A DNA stretch of 64,000 bases from Nitrospirillum amazonense (GTDB lineage: Bacteria > Pseudomonadota > Alphaproteobacteria > Azospirillales > Azospirillaceae): positions 1 to 64,000 of the forward strand of contig NZ_VITN01000017.1 of the NCBI RefSeq assembly GCF_007828045.1. The letters run 5' to 3'. This document shows, in pieces, positions 1 to 8,584 of this stretch. The notes under the pieces are model-generated. The model had not been told where the DNA came from, did not search any database, and worked only from the letters and a program-made list of their open reading frames with translations. The position numbers and the translations under genes are program-made. Numbering within the stretch: position 1 is the stretch's first letter; each line of letters opens with the position of its first letter.

Positions 1-18
1 GCCCCCGCAACCAAGCAC

Positions 19-51
19 AAACCCCCGCCCGCGTAAGCCGGCGGGGGTTTT
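19..51 (+). terminator. Rho-independent terminator of an upstream gene
   Basis: A perfect 11-bp stem (positions 19-29 with 40-50) closes a 10-nt loop and is followed by TTTTG on the plus strand. The gene it ends lies left of the window. The stem is symmetric with A residues at its left base, so it may also stop minus-strand transcripts leaving the sigma-factor gene. Confidence 0.7.
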
Positions 52-86
52 GATTCTGGGCCCCTTGGGCGATCGGATCGGGACAA

Positions 87-115
87 GAACCGGCCAGTGA
101 CGCTCAGGCCGGTTC
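87..115 (-). terminator. Hairpin spanning the sigma-factor stop codon
   Basis: GAACCGGCC (87-95) pairs perfectly with GGCCGGTTC (107-115). The TGA stop of the ECF sigma gene (104-106) sits in the loop. On the minus strand the stem is followed by TTGTCC, a poor U-tract, so termination here may be weak and backed by the hairpin at 19-51. Confidence 0.5.
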
Positions 116-712
116 CAGCCGGGCCTTGTCGCCAGCGCCAGCGCCCTCTTCGGCATCCATGGACAGGGTGTGCAGCAGCCACGCGCGGGCTTTGGTCCAG
201 TCGCGGCGCACGGTACGGTCGGTGATGCCCAGGGCTTGGGCGGTTTCCAGTTCGCTATAGCCGGCGAAGAAGCGGCATTCCACCACCCGCGCCAGGCGCA
301 GGTTCAGGGCGGCCAGACGGCCCAGGGCGTCGTTCACTTCCAGGATGCGGGCGTCACTCTCGGGTGACCCGTGTGCCAGCAGGTCGTCGTCCAGGGGCAG
401 GGCGGCGGCCCCGCCGCCCCGCTTGGCCGCCAGGCGATCACGGGCGCGGTTCACCAGGACATGGCGCATGGCCAGGGCCGAGGCGCGCAGGAAATGGCCG
501 TGGTCGTTGAAGCCGGCGGTCCCGCGCAGCTTCAGATAGGCTTCATGAATCAAGGCCGTGGTCTGCAGGGTGTCACTGGCCGGCAGGCGCCGCCGTTCCC
601 GTCGCGCCAGGCGGTGCAGATCCTCATAGAACAGCGGCAGCAGGGCGTCGGCCGTGCGGACGACGTCGGGATCATCGCTGGGGACGATCAAATCCTGGAG
701 GGTGTCGGACAT
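104..712 (-). CDS. ECF-type RNA polymerase sigma factor (TIGR02999-like, kinase-associated type)
   Basis: This 202-aa protein has the two-domain layout of ECF sigma factors. Region 2 lies around residues 15-90 (LHRLARRERRR, then LIHEAYLKL and HFLRASALAMRHVLVNRAR). Region 4 lies around 130-185 (ARVVECRFFAGYSELETAQALGI and the HTH tail TDRTVRRDWTKARAWL). The ALIHEAYLKL signature is typical of the TIGR02999 group, whose members often sit beside Ser/Thr kinases instead of an anti-sigma factor; a kinase gene is found at 2022-4871. The ATG at 712 gives the family's usual length. In-frame starts at 742 and 799 would add an extension that looks non-conserved, and none of the three has a clear ribosome-binding site. 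Target promoters are unknown. Confidence 0.85.
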   Translation of the reverse strand: MSDTLQDLIVPSDDPDVVRTADALLPLFYEDLHRLARRERRRLPASDTLQTTALIHEAYLKLRGTAGFNDHGHFLRASALAMRHVLVNRARDRLAAKRGGGAAALPLDDDLLAHGSPESDARILEVNDALGRLAALNLRLARVVECRFFAGYSELETAQALGITDRTVRRDWTKARAWLLHTLSMDAEEGAGAGDKARLEPA

Positions 713-884
713 CGGGTCGGTGGGGCAGGGCGGCAGTGACATTGGGATGCGAGGGACATGGGATGCGGCGGATAAACGCCACAGAACTAGCATAGCCACA
801 CTCTACTGCGGTGCGCCAACATCCGCGCCGCTTCCGATGGCAGACGCCCGTTTGGTCAAGCCCGCCCCATGATCCGCCCCCGTC

Positions 885-1898
885 TTACCGCAGGTCACGC
901 CGCCACGCCCCGGGCGGCTTGCCGACATGCTGGGTGAAGACGCGGGTGAGGTGGGACTGGTCACTGAAGCCGCAGACCATGGCGATTTCCACCAAGGGCA
1001 TGGCGGATTCCGCCAGCAGGCGCTTGGCATGTTCCAGCCGGCAGGCCGTCAGCCAGCGGTGCGGCGTCTCCCCCACCGACTGGCGGAAGGCCTGCAGGAA
1101 ATAGCCGGGCGACAAGCCCAGCCCCATCGCGATTTCCCGCAAGGATCGTCCATCCCGGATGGAGGCCAGCAGCATCTCCTTGGCCAGCCGTTCCTGGCGC
1201 GGGCTGAGGCCGCCCCGCATGCGGACCTGCTGTTCCAATCCGCCATAGCGCTGGGCGATGTGGGTGCAGAGCGCCAGGATGACGTGTTCCACGAAGAACG
1301 CCCCGCCGGTGCTGTTCTTCAGGGCGGGCAGCAGGCAGGCACCCAGGCGCAAGGCATCCTCGTCCACCTTGCCGTCCGGGCAGGCCAGGGTGGAGATGAG
1401 CCGGGCGTCATAACGCCGGGACAACTCGTTCAGCGCCGCCCGGGGCACGCAGATCGCCAGCATGTCGAAGGCGGTGGTCATCAGCCAGCGCGGCTGTTGT
1501 TCCAGGTGGACGATGGAAACGCCGCCGGCGGCATAGGCGCCGATGGACGCCTCCCGCCCCTCCCGCCAGGCGCGGTGGTGAAGCAGGGGAACCAACTGCA
1601 GCAGGACAAGGAAGGTGTCCTCCGGATCGAACGGCAGGGTGGGACGGTGATCGTCAGACGGCGAGTGCAGGCGCGTGACGTTGAGGCTGGCGTCGGCGTG
1701 ACGGCAATCCACCGACAGGCGGGGGCCCGCCGGCAGATGAAAGCGCCGCGCCAACTGGGCGATCTGGCCGCTGGTCTTGTAGCTCCCGAGGCCGGCGCTG
1801 TCGCTGACGGACAAGTCCGCGGCATCGTCGGCGGGAAAGGCGTGGGGCAAGCTCAAGGCGGCCGCGGGATAGTCGGCCTGAAGGGCGGGATACGACAT
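885..1898 (-). CDS. AraC-family transcriptional regulator
   Basis: The 337-aa protein ends in a double helix-turn-helix of the AraC/XylS type (about residues 235-335). The two recognition segments read SLREIAMGLGLSPGYFLQAF and MPLVEIAMVCGFSDQSHLTRVF. The N-terminal part is a sensor region with no motif I recognise. I chose the ATG at 1898 because GGAAGG lies at good spacing before it; an in-frame start at 1967 has no such site. It sits between the sigma-factor and kinase genes on the same strand, with gaps of more than 100 bp on each side, so it is probably its own unit. Its effector and targets cannot be read from the sequence. Confidence 0.85.
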   Translation of the reverse strand: MSYPALQADYPAAALSLPHAFPADDAADLSVSDSAGLGSYKTSGQIAQLARRFHLPAGPRLSVDCRHADASLNVTRLHSPSDDHRPTLPFDPEDTFLVLLQLVPLLHHRAWREGREASIGAYAAGGVSIVHLEQQPRWLMTTAFDMLAICVPRAALNELSRRYDARLISTLACPDGKVDEDALRLGACLLPALKNSTGGAFFVEHVILALCTHIAQRYGGLEQQVRMRGGLSPRQERLAKEMLLASIRDGRSLREIAMGLGLSPGYFLQAFRQSVGETPHRWLTACRLEHAKRLLAESAMPLVEIAMVCGFSDQSHLTRVFTQHVGKPPGAWRRDLR

Positions 1899-2021
1899 GT
1901 CCGGGACTTCCTTCCAGGTGGCGCCGAGGTTTCTTTGCTGGGCACTCTGTTCGGCGGGTGAACACACCCGAAGGAAAACCCGGTGGCCGGATCAAACCGG
2001 ACAGGGGGGCATATAAATTTT

Positions 2022-4871
2022 TTAATGCGGCTGGTTTTCCCTCCCGGCGGCGGCCATCGCGTCCTGCGCCTGGCGGATGAGCGGGCTGTCCGGCGCGTCG
2101 GTGCGCTGGGCGTCGGCCAATGCCGCGGCCGCGTTTTGCGCGGCGCCCGCCCGGTCGCCGGCGGCCAGGCGCACCGCGCTGCGGGTCAGCAGCAGGCGGG
2201 TGTGGATGCGGACATCGTGCGCCGCGCGCAGGCCATCATAGGCGGCCTGGGCGCGTTCGATGTCGGCTTTCGCCTCCGTGACCTTTCCTTGGCCCAGCAT
2301 CAGTCGCGCCCGCCCGGTCCAGGCGAGGGTCGGCGTGATGGATGTGAGGCGCAATTGCGCCTCATCACGGATGGCGTCGTCGAACACCCGCGCCGCGTCC
2401 TCCGCGTTCCCCTGGGACAGCAGGTACCATCCCCACTGGCCGCGCAGATCCTGCGTGTCCTGGCCGTTGGGTTCCTTGGCCATGTTCTCCGCCAGCAGCT
2501 GGGACAGCAGCACGCGCGCGTCATCCCGGCCCAGCTGGGCGCTGGCCAATGCCAGCGCCAATCTCAGCCGCCGCATGTCGCGTGGGTCATCGGGCTGGCT
2601 TTCAAAGATGGGCCGTAGCCGTTCCAGGATGGGTAGCGCGTCGGCCGCCCGGCCTTCCGCCGTCAGGCTGTTGGCGTACAACAGCTGGACCTGGGCGGCG
2701 GTGGTGCGGATGTGGGGCGAATCCGGTGTGGGGTTGTCGCGGATTTGCGCCAGCAGCGTCTCGTAAAGCGCCAACGCCTCGGCGCGTCGGCCCAGTTTGT
2801 GCAATAACTTCGCGCGCTGGGCCAAGGCGAACCAGTAAGAGGGACCGACGCCCCCCGCCGCCAAGGCCAGGGGGCCGGCCCGCTCATAATTCCGCAGCGC
2901 TTCCCCGGTACGTCCCAGGCGCTCGAAAACGATGGCCTGGTTGACCAGGATGGGAGCGAGTCCGACGCCGTCCGCCCCGTCGGTCGCCAACCGATGATCA
3001 AGGGCTTTCTGATACAGCCCCGCCGCCACGGCATAATCACCCGTCTGCATGCGCAGGATCGCCGCGTTCTGCAGGGCCCGGATATAGTCGGGGTCGTCGG
3101 GCGCGCGGCGTTCATAGAGCGCGACCGCATGGTCCAGCGCCTGCCGCCGGGCCGACTGGCTGTCGGGTCCGCTTTTCAGCAAGGCTGCCTGCGCCATCCA
3201 CCACTGGGCGCGATATGCCGTCTCGTCGCGGCCGGAGGTGCGCAGCATGGTGTCCAGGGTCGCCATGACCTGCCGCGCCTTGCCCATGTCGTAAGCGGTG
3301 ATGGCACCCCAGGCCTCGTCAAACAGGGAGTCGATGACGACGGGATGATCGTTACCGTATAGCTTGCGGCCCAGGTCGGTTCGTTGGGCGGCAATCCGGG
3401 TGGCGCTTTCGGCGTCGTCCAGTGACTGATAAAGCTGACGGGTGATGCCATACAGCTCCAGGGCCAGGCCGGGGTCTTGCGCGAATTCCCGCGCCACCCG
3501 GCGCGCCCCCAGATCCACCAGCTTTTCCGCCGGTACGTCGCGTCGGCGCCGGTCGGTGGGGAAACCCGCGTCGGTGGCGCCGAACAGGCTGACGACGAAG
3601 GCCTTGATGGTCTCCGCCCGGGCCACAGCCTTTTGAGCGCGCGAATACTGCCAAGTGACCCCACCCAAGCCGCCCAGCACGGCCAGGGCAAGCAGTCCGG
3701 CGGCCATCAGGGGCAGGCGATGGCGCTTCATGAAGCGGCCCAGGATGTAGCGTCGGGAACCCGACCGGGCGGAGACCGGCAGGCCATCGCGCATGCGCTC
3801 CACATCGCGCGCCAGGGCATCGACGGTCCCGTAGCGCTGGGCCGGTTCCTTGCGCAAGGCCTTGGCGACGATGGCGTCCAGGTCGCCCACCAGCTTCCTC
3901 ACCGGCACCGGCGGGGGACCATCGGCCCGCGCGGCGAATTGGGACAAGGGCGGCGGCACCTCCTGCAGAGCGGCGCGGACGGCCAGCGCCAGCGGCATGC
4001 CCTCCAGCGTCCACGGCCGCGCGCCAGCCAGCAACTCATAGAGCAGCATGCCCAGGGCGTAGGCATCGGTGGCGGTGCTGACCGGGCCGCCCAGCAACTG
4101 CTCCGGCGCGGCATAGCCGGGGGTGAGGGGGGCCAGCAGGGTTTCGGGGGCGCCCCCGTCGCCGGTGACGATGCGCTTGGCGATGCCGAAGTCCAGCAGC
4201 TTCACCTGCCCCTCGGGCGTCACCAGGACGTTGCCGGGCTTCAGGTCGCGATGGACGATCAGGTTGCGGTGGGCATAGGCCACCGCGTCGCAGACGGCCA
4301 GGAACAGCGTCAGGCGGCCGTCCAGCCCAATCCCGCGATCGCGGCACCAGGCGGTGATGGACTGCCCCTCCACCAGTTCCATGACCATGTAAGGCTGGCC
4401 GTCATGCAGTCCGCCGTCCAGGATGCGGGTGATGCCCGGATGGTCCAGGCGCGCCAGAATCTGCCGTTCCGCCTGGAAACGGTCGATGTGCTCCACCGCA
4501 TCGCGCCGGATGAGTTTCAGGGCCACCTGCTGCTCGAAATGGCCGTCGGCGCGTTCCGCGCGATAGACCTCGCCCATGCCGCCGCGGCCGATCGGCGCGA
4601 TCACCCGATAGGCGCCGATACGCTGGCCCGGCGACAGCCCGGTGAAGGGCAGCGGCGCGATGCCGTCGACCGGGCCGAGGCAGGCCGGCCGGTCCAGCCA
4701 CGTCTCGTTCCGCCCCGCCTGCGCCAGCAGGGTGCGCAACTCGGCCAGCATGATGGCGTCGTCGCCGGCCAGGCGCAGCAAGGCCGCCGGGCGGTCGCTC
4801 GTGGGTAAATCCAGCAACTGATCCAGCGCCGCCTCGATCTGGGGCCAATGGGTCTTGGCGGTCAGCGACAT
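2022..4871 (-). CDS. Membrane-anchored Ser/Thr protein kinase with TPR-rich sensor half
   Basis: This 949-aa protein has a complete Hanks-type kinase domain (about 88-365). Visible are the glycine loop GRGGMGEVY (95-103), the ATP-binding Lys119 in VALK, the catalytic HRDLKPGN (207-214), DFG (227-229) and an APE-like AAPEQ (about 254-258). A single transmembrane helix follows at about 387-407. The remaining ~540 residues are helical, with TPR-like repeats of the form LYQKALDHR / NYERAGPLAL, probably extracytoplasmic. The start has AAAGGGA upstream. Kinases of this architecture commonly sit next to ECF sigma factors such as the one at 104-712 and may control them by phosphorylation, as shown for EcfP/PknT in Vibrio. 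The link here is inference from proximity. Confidence 0.9.
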   Translation of the reverse strand: MSLTAKTHWPQIEAALDQLLDLPTSDRPAALLRLAGDDAIMLAELRTLLAQAGRNETWLDRPACLGPVDGIAPLPFTGLSPGQRIGAYRVIAPIGRGGMGEVYRAERADGHFEQQVALKLIRRDAVEHIDRFQAERQILARLDHPGITRILDGGLHDGQPYMVMELVEGQSITAWCRDRGIGLDGRLTLFLAVCDAVAYAHRNLIVHRDLKPGNVLVTPEGQVKLLDFGIAKRIVTGDGGAPETLLAPLTPGYAAPEQLLGGPVSTATDAYALGMLLYELLAGARPWTLEGMPLALAVRAALQEVPPPLSQFAARADGPPPVPVRKLVGDLDAIVAKALRKEPAQRYGTVDALARDVERMRDGLPVSARSGSRRYILGRFMKRHRLPLMAAGLLALAVLGGLGGVTWQYSRAQKAVARAETIKAFVVSLFGATDAGFPTDRRRRDVPAEKLVDLGARRVAREFAQDPGLALELYGITRQLYQSLDDAESATRIAAQRTDLGRKLYGNDHPVVIDSLFDEAWGAITAYDMGKARQVMATLDTMLRTSGRDETAYRAQWWMAQAALLKSGPDSQSARRQALDHAVALYERRAPDDPDYIRALQNAAILRMQTGDYAVAAGLYQKALDHRLATDGADGVGLAPILVNQAIVFERLGRTGEALRNYERAGPLALAAGGVGPSYWFALAQRAKLLHKLGRRAEALALYETLLAQIRDNPTPDSPHIRTTAAQVQLLYANSLTAEGRAADALPILERLRPIFESQPDDPRDMRRLRLALALASAQLGRDDARVLLSQLLAENMAKEPNGQDTQDLRGQWGWYLLSQGNAEDAARVFDDAIRDEAQLRLTSITPTLAWTGRARLMLGQGKVTEAKADIERAQAAYDGLRAAHDVRIHTRLLLTRSAVRLAAGDRAGAAQNAAAALADAQRTDAPDSPLIRQAQDAMAAAGRENQPH

Positions 4872-5016
4872 GGATATCCCTTTCCGGTGAACAGCGGCAA
4901 TTTTCCACCATATCCGGGTAGGAACATTGAAATCCCTAGATTATTCCGGAAATGAGCGTTGCGCCCGGCGAAGCGATTCTTACCATCGAACGCTCTGGTC
5001 GCGGCGAGGGGGCGGC

Positions 5017-7062
5017 TCATCCGGGAAAGAGATAGCCGCAGCCGGTATCGGCCGGATCGTGGGCCATGATGCGATCATAGAATGCGCCCTGGTCGGCCAG
5101 AAGGCTGTCCGCCTCCTCCGCCAGCACCCAGCCGGCGGCCACCTCGCGGGCGATGGCGGCCTGCGCCTTGGCCAGGAAATCCTGGCGGCTGGCGTAGCGG
5201 GCGGCCAGCGAGGGCCGGGGGTCATGCGCCGCCGCCCGCTCCGCCTCCGTGCGGGCGAAGGGCACGAAGGACCCGTCGAAGCGGGTTTGGTAGGCGCCGA
5301 AGCCGGTCTCCGGCGCCCGCAGGTTCCAGCCGGTGTGGGTGCCCAGCGGCACCTCCAGCTCCACCTGCCGGATGCCGCCCCGGTCGTTGCCGTCGGCATC
5401 GGGGGCGGGCACACGGGTGGGGTAGGGCTGGCCCCGCGCCGGGGGCACGGTGTCGGCGATGCCCTGGCCATAGCGCGGCCCGAAATCCAGGCGCGGTGGC
5501 ATCAGGGGGCTGAGCGGCGGGGTGAGGCCGGGCACCTTGGCGAAGGCGGCCTTGTAGGCGTCGGCGGTGACGAGGGTGCCGTCGGCCAGCGTGGGCACGG
5601 CGCTGTCCGGCGGCGGCGCCTTGCCCTGCACCCAGTTGTCCAGCGCCACCACCAGCGCGCGTTCCACCGGGTAATGGTTGGTAGTGTTGACGCAGGCGGT
5701 GTAGGGCCAGCGCTCATGGCTGCGGCCGACATAGTGCTGCGATCCCGCCAGCATGTAGATGCGGGCGGACGGGTCGATGGCGGCGTCCGCCGTGCCGTCC
5801 GGCGTGATGTGCAGCAGGGAGGCCGAACGGTTCCAATATTCCGCCGAGGTGTTGGCGAAGATCATCTTGGGCAGCGGTCCGGCCGCCCGCGCGCCGTCCA
5901 GCAGGGAAGCTGTTTGTTTCGTTACCGGATCGGTCGAGGGCACGGTGGTGAAGGGGAAGGCGTCGGAGAAATAGATCTGCTCCACCAGCGGGCTGAAGTG
6001 GCGGGTGGCCATACCGAAGCGCTGGTTGAAGGCGCCCTTGCCGGCGCCGGGCACCTGGGCATAGGCGCCATCGAAGGCCGGGCGGCCCTCCTCATCCCGG
6101 TTCCAGCCATTGTAGAGCATGGTGTCGATGACGCGCCCGGACTGCGAAATGCCGAAGATCAGGGCCCGGTCCAGCGGCTGTTGCCCGGCGAAGGGTTGGG
6201 TCTTGAAGAAGGACAGCAGGTCACGGATGCCGGCCAGGCCCACGCCCACCACGTACGGATCGCGGGAGGGGACGACCACCTCATAGATTTTGCCGGTCTG
6301 GAAGCCGCCCTCCATGCGCACCTCCACCGGCAGGCCGCCATCGGGGTTTTCCACGAAGGCCCAGGCGTCGCGGGCGATGGCATGGCGGGGCGCATCGGGG
6401 GCATCCCGCTCCGTCAGCACCGCGTCGGGGGCGCCTTCGGTGGCGAAGGGGTAGGGGACGCCCTTCATGCCGACGTAAGCTGCGGTCTCGGCCGGCTTAT
6501 CGACGATGAACTCATAGGCCGCCTTGCCCAGGATGGGCTTGCCGTCCTTCTCCCGGGCCACCGGCGGCTTCAGGATGAAGGGCTTGTCGCCTGGCCCGCC
6601 CCTTTGAACGTCCCAGGTCCAGCCGGACCACAGCAGGGTGTAGCCGCGCTTGAAGAAGAAGCCGTTGCCGGTATCGGCCAGGGTGGTGGGGTCGTTGTGC
6701 GCCGGAACGTGGCCATTAACCTGGCCCAAGGCCGCGATGCCGCCCCGGTTGTTGACGTCATAGAACAGGGCGCCGTTGCGGCCGGCCGCGTTGGCGGGAC
6801 GCAGCATCAGGAAGTCGGTGGCGAAGACGACATGGCCGTGGCCGTCCTTGGGCGCCAGGCCCAGATCGGTGATGCGCGCGTTGGCGGGCAGGGCGGGGTC
6901 CAGCGCGATCCAGGCCGTGCCCCGGATCTTCTCATAGGGGCCAACGGTGCCGAAGGGGACCCCGTCGGCCAGCACCGTGCGCTCCGTGATCTCCACCCGC
7001 TCCACCGCCGCCAGGGCGGGCGTGGCCGTCAGCAGCCCCATCAGGACGATCAAATGCCGCAT
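5017..7062 (-). CDS. Secreted alpha/beta hydrolase domain protein
   Basis: A 681-aa protein with a Sec signal peptide (MRHLIVLMGLLTATPALAA, cleavage after about residue 19). The rest resembles the large alpha/beta-hydrolase-like family (Abhydrolase_10 type). It has FYDVNNRGG near residue 103, a likely nucleophile elbow GISQSG (Ser306), and the late motif YMLAGSQHYVGRSH. The open frame extends upstream to 7566, but that stretch is antisense to the neighbouring epimerase gene; the ATG at 7062 gives the signal peptide and is the real start. It lies 56 bp after the AGE-family gene and is probably co-transcribed with it. The substrate is unknown; a carbohydrate ester is a guess from context. Confidence 0.8.
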   Translation of the reverse strand: MRHLIVLMGLLTATPALAAVERVEITERTVLADGVPFGTVGPYEKIRGTAWIALDPALPANARITDLGLAPKDGHGHVVFATDFLMLRPANAAGRNGALFYDVNNRGGIAALGQVNGHVPAHNDPTTLADTGNGFFFKRGYTLLWSGWTWDVQRGGPGDKPFILKPPVAREKDGKPILGKAAYEFIVDKPAETAAYVGMKGVPYPFATEGAPDAVLTERDAPDAPRHAIARDAWAFVENPDGGLPVEVRMEGGFQTGKIYEVVVPSRDPYVVGVGLAGIRDLLSFFKTQPFAGQQPLDRALIFGISQSGRVIDTMLYNGWNRDEEGRPAFDGAYAQVPGAGKGAFNQRFGMATRHFSPLVEQIYFSDAFPFTTVPSTDPVTKQTASLLDGARAAGPLPKMIFANTSAEYWNRSASLLHITPDGTADAAIDPSARIYMLAGSQHYVGRSHERWPYTACVNTTNHYPVERALVVALDNWVQGKAPPPDSAVPTLADGTLVTADAYKAAFAKVPGLTPPLSPLMPPRLDFGPRYGQGIADTVPPARGQPYPTRVPAPDADGNDRGGIRQVELEVPLGTHTGWNLRAPETGFGAYQTRFDGSFVPFARTEAERAAAHDPRPSLAARYASRQDFLAKAQAAIAREVAAGWVLAEEADSLLADQGAFYDRIMAHDPADTGCGYLFPG

Positions 7063-7118
7063 TGTCGCTGCCCCAGTTATTGCTTGTGGCGCGAGGCTAA
7101 TGCGGCGCCCGGCCGGGA

Positions 7119-8303
7119 TCAACCGGGATAGCCTGCCGCGGCCAGCGCCCGGTCCAGTTCCTGGATGGCGCAGACGATGTGGTAGAAACTGCTGGCGGGG
7201 GCGGCTTCCTCGACGAAGGTGCCGTCGGGGTTCAGGCGGTCGCGCCACAGGCCCTTCACCGGGGTGTCGAAGTACTTCATCAGGCCGCGCCCGCCGTTGG
7301 CGGCCATGGTCCAGTAGGTGTCGCTGCGGTCGGCGTCGTCGCGGGTGGCCAGTGCCGCCAGCACGGCGCACTTGATGCGCTCCGTCTGCGGCCACAGGCG
7401 GGCGACGGGATCGTGGGGGGTGAGGTCGTCCAGCAGGGCGTTCATGGCCACGCCCCGCGCCGGGTCCACGCCCGGCCCCTCGCCCACGGCGATCATGCGC
7501 CAGGCGGCGTCGGCGGCCGCCTTGCTGCCGGTCAGCGCCGCCCAGCGCAGCATCAGCCAGGACCATTCGAACTGGTGTCCCGGCTCGACGATGCGGCCGG
7601 ACGTGCCGGCCTGGGGCCGCCAGTCGCCGTCGAAGAATTCCTTCAGCCCGCCCATGTCGTCGTCGATGAAGCGGCTGAGCGCCAGGCCCACGATATCTTC
7701 CGCCAGGTCGCGCCAGCCGCCGTCGCCACCCTGCTCCATCCAGGCCAGCGACGCCTCCAGCATGTGCATATGCGGGTTGGACAGCAGCGGCAGGGTGCGG
7801 GGATGGCTCTCCTCGAACCCGCCCTGGGGGTGGTGCAGGGTGTCCAGCAGGCGCTGGCGCAGGGCCACGGCCATCTCCTCGGGCGTGCGGCTCTCCGGCG
7901 TGGCGCTCTGCGCGGCGGCGAGCGCGAACAGGGCGAAGGCCTGGTCGTACAGCACGACGGTGTCGTCCAGCGCGGTGCCGTCCGGCGCCACCTTGGTGCG
8001 GAACAGGCCATCGGGCCGGCGGTAGTGGTTCAGGAAGAAGGTCAGGCCATGCTCCGCCGCCTCGCGCACCGGGCCGTTCCAGCCGGACTTGGCGGCTACG
8101 GAATAGGAATAGACCTGGCGGGCCTGCACCCGGGCGCGGCGCGCGTCGTTGGTCGGCTTGCCGTCCAGCCCCAGCTTCTCATGGAAGCCGCCGTTCACCC
8201 GGTCCGCCCCCACCTCCCACCACAGGGGATAGGCCCGCTCCACCAGCCAGGCCTTAAGCTGGCCACGCACGGCGGCGGCGTCGAGGAGGGCGGCTGAAGG
8301 CAT
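7119..8303 (-). CDS. AGE-family sugar 2-epimerase / mannose isomerase-like
   Basis: The 394-aa protein has the (alpha/alpha)6-barrel signature of N-acylglucosamine 2-epimerases and related aldose-ketose isomerases. Seen are RARVQARQVYSYSVA (57-70), YDQAFALFALA (119-129), the His-rich NPHMHMLEA (176-184) and PGHQFEW (241-247), whose histidines belong to the active site in this family. Family members interconvert GlcNAc/ManNAc, mannose/fructose or glucose/mannose; the sequence alone does not settle which. The ATG at 8303 has AAGGAG 8 nt upstream, so the longer frame to 8465 is rejected. A ROK regulator lies directly upstream on the same strand, which supports a sugar-metabolism role. Confidence 0.88.
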   Translation of the reverse strand: MPSAALLDAAAVRGQLKAWLVERAYPLWWEVGADRVNGGFHEKLGLDGKPTNDARRARVQARQVYSYSVAAKSGWNGPVREAAEHGLTFFLNHYRRPDGLFRTKVAPDGTALDDTVVLYDQAFALFALAAAQSATPESRTPEEMAVALRQRLLDTLHHPQGGFEESHPRTLPLLSNPHMHMLEASLAWMEQGGDGGWRDLAEDIVGLALSRFIDDDMGGLKEFFDGDWRPQAGTSGRIVEPGHQFEWSWLMLRWAALTGSKAAADAAWRMIAVGEGPGVDPARGVAMNALLDDLTPHDPVARLWPQTERIKCAVLAALATRDDADRSDTYWTMAANGGRGLMKYFDTPVKGLWRDRLNPDGTFVEEAAPASSFYHIVCAIQELDRALAAAGYPG

Positions 8304-8584
8304 GGGAACGCTCCTTGAAAACCTGGGATCGGCAAGTCTGGAATCTGGCGGACCAGAGGTGTGCGGCGCCGCGCACGCCCGATGAATCGCCCCAGCGGGC
8401 GGGAGCGTCTTTGGCGTCCCCCGGGTTGATGAGCAAGCGCCGGCGTACAGCCGCGCCGATCTCACTCATGAGGCCTCGGCCGGCCAACGGCCACACATGG
8501 GGGCAGGACCATAACGCGGCATTTTAAAGATGAAAATTGAAATATTAGTCCGATAAAACCTAGACCCCGCCCCGGTTGGTGCTG
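8304..8584 (-). promoter_or_regulatory. Intergenic region with AT-rich patch before the AGE gene
   Basis: No gene is seen in these 281 bp. An AT-rich block at about 8520-8555 stands out from the GC-rich surroundings and resembles the A/T-rich half sites bound by ROK/NagC-type regulators. It could hold the promoter or operator of the AGE/hydrolase pair. No clear -35/-10 pair was found. Confidence 0.3.

Noticed and set aside
7063-7566. N-terminal extension of the secreted hydrolase frame
   Set aside because: It runs antisense-frame through the AGE gene and would bury a clear signal peptide; the ATG at 7062 is the start.
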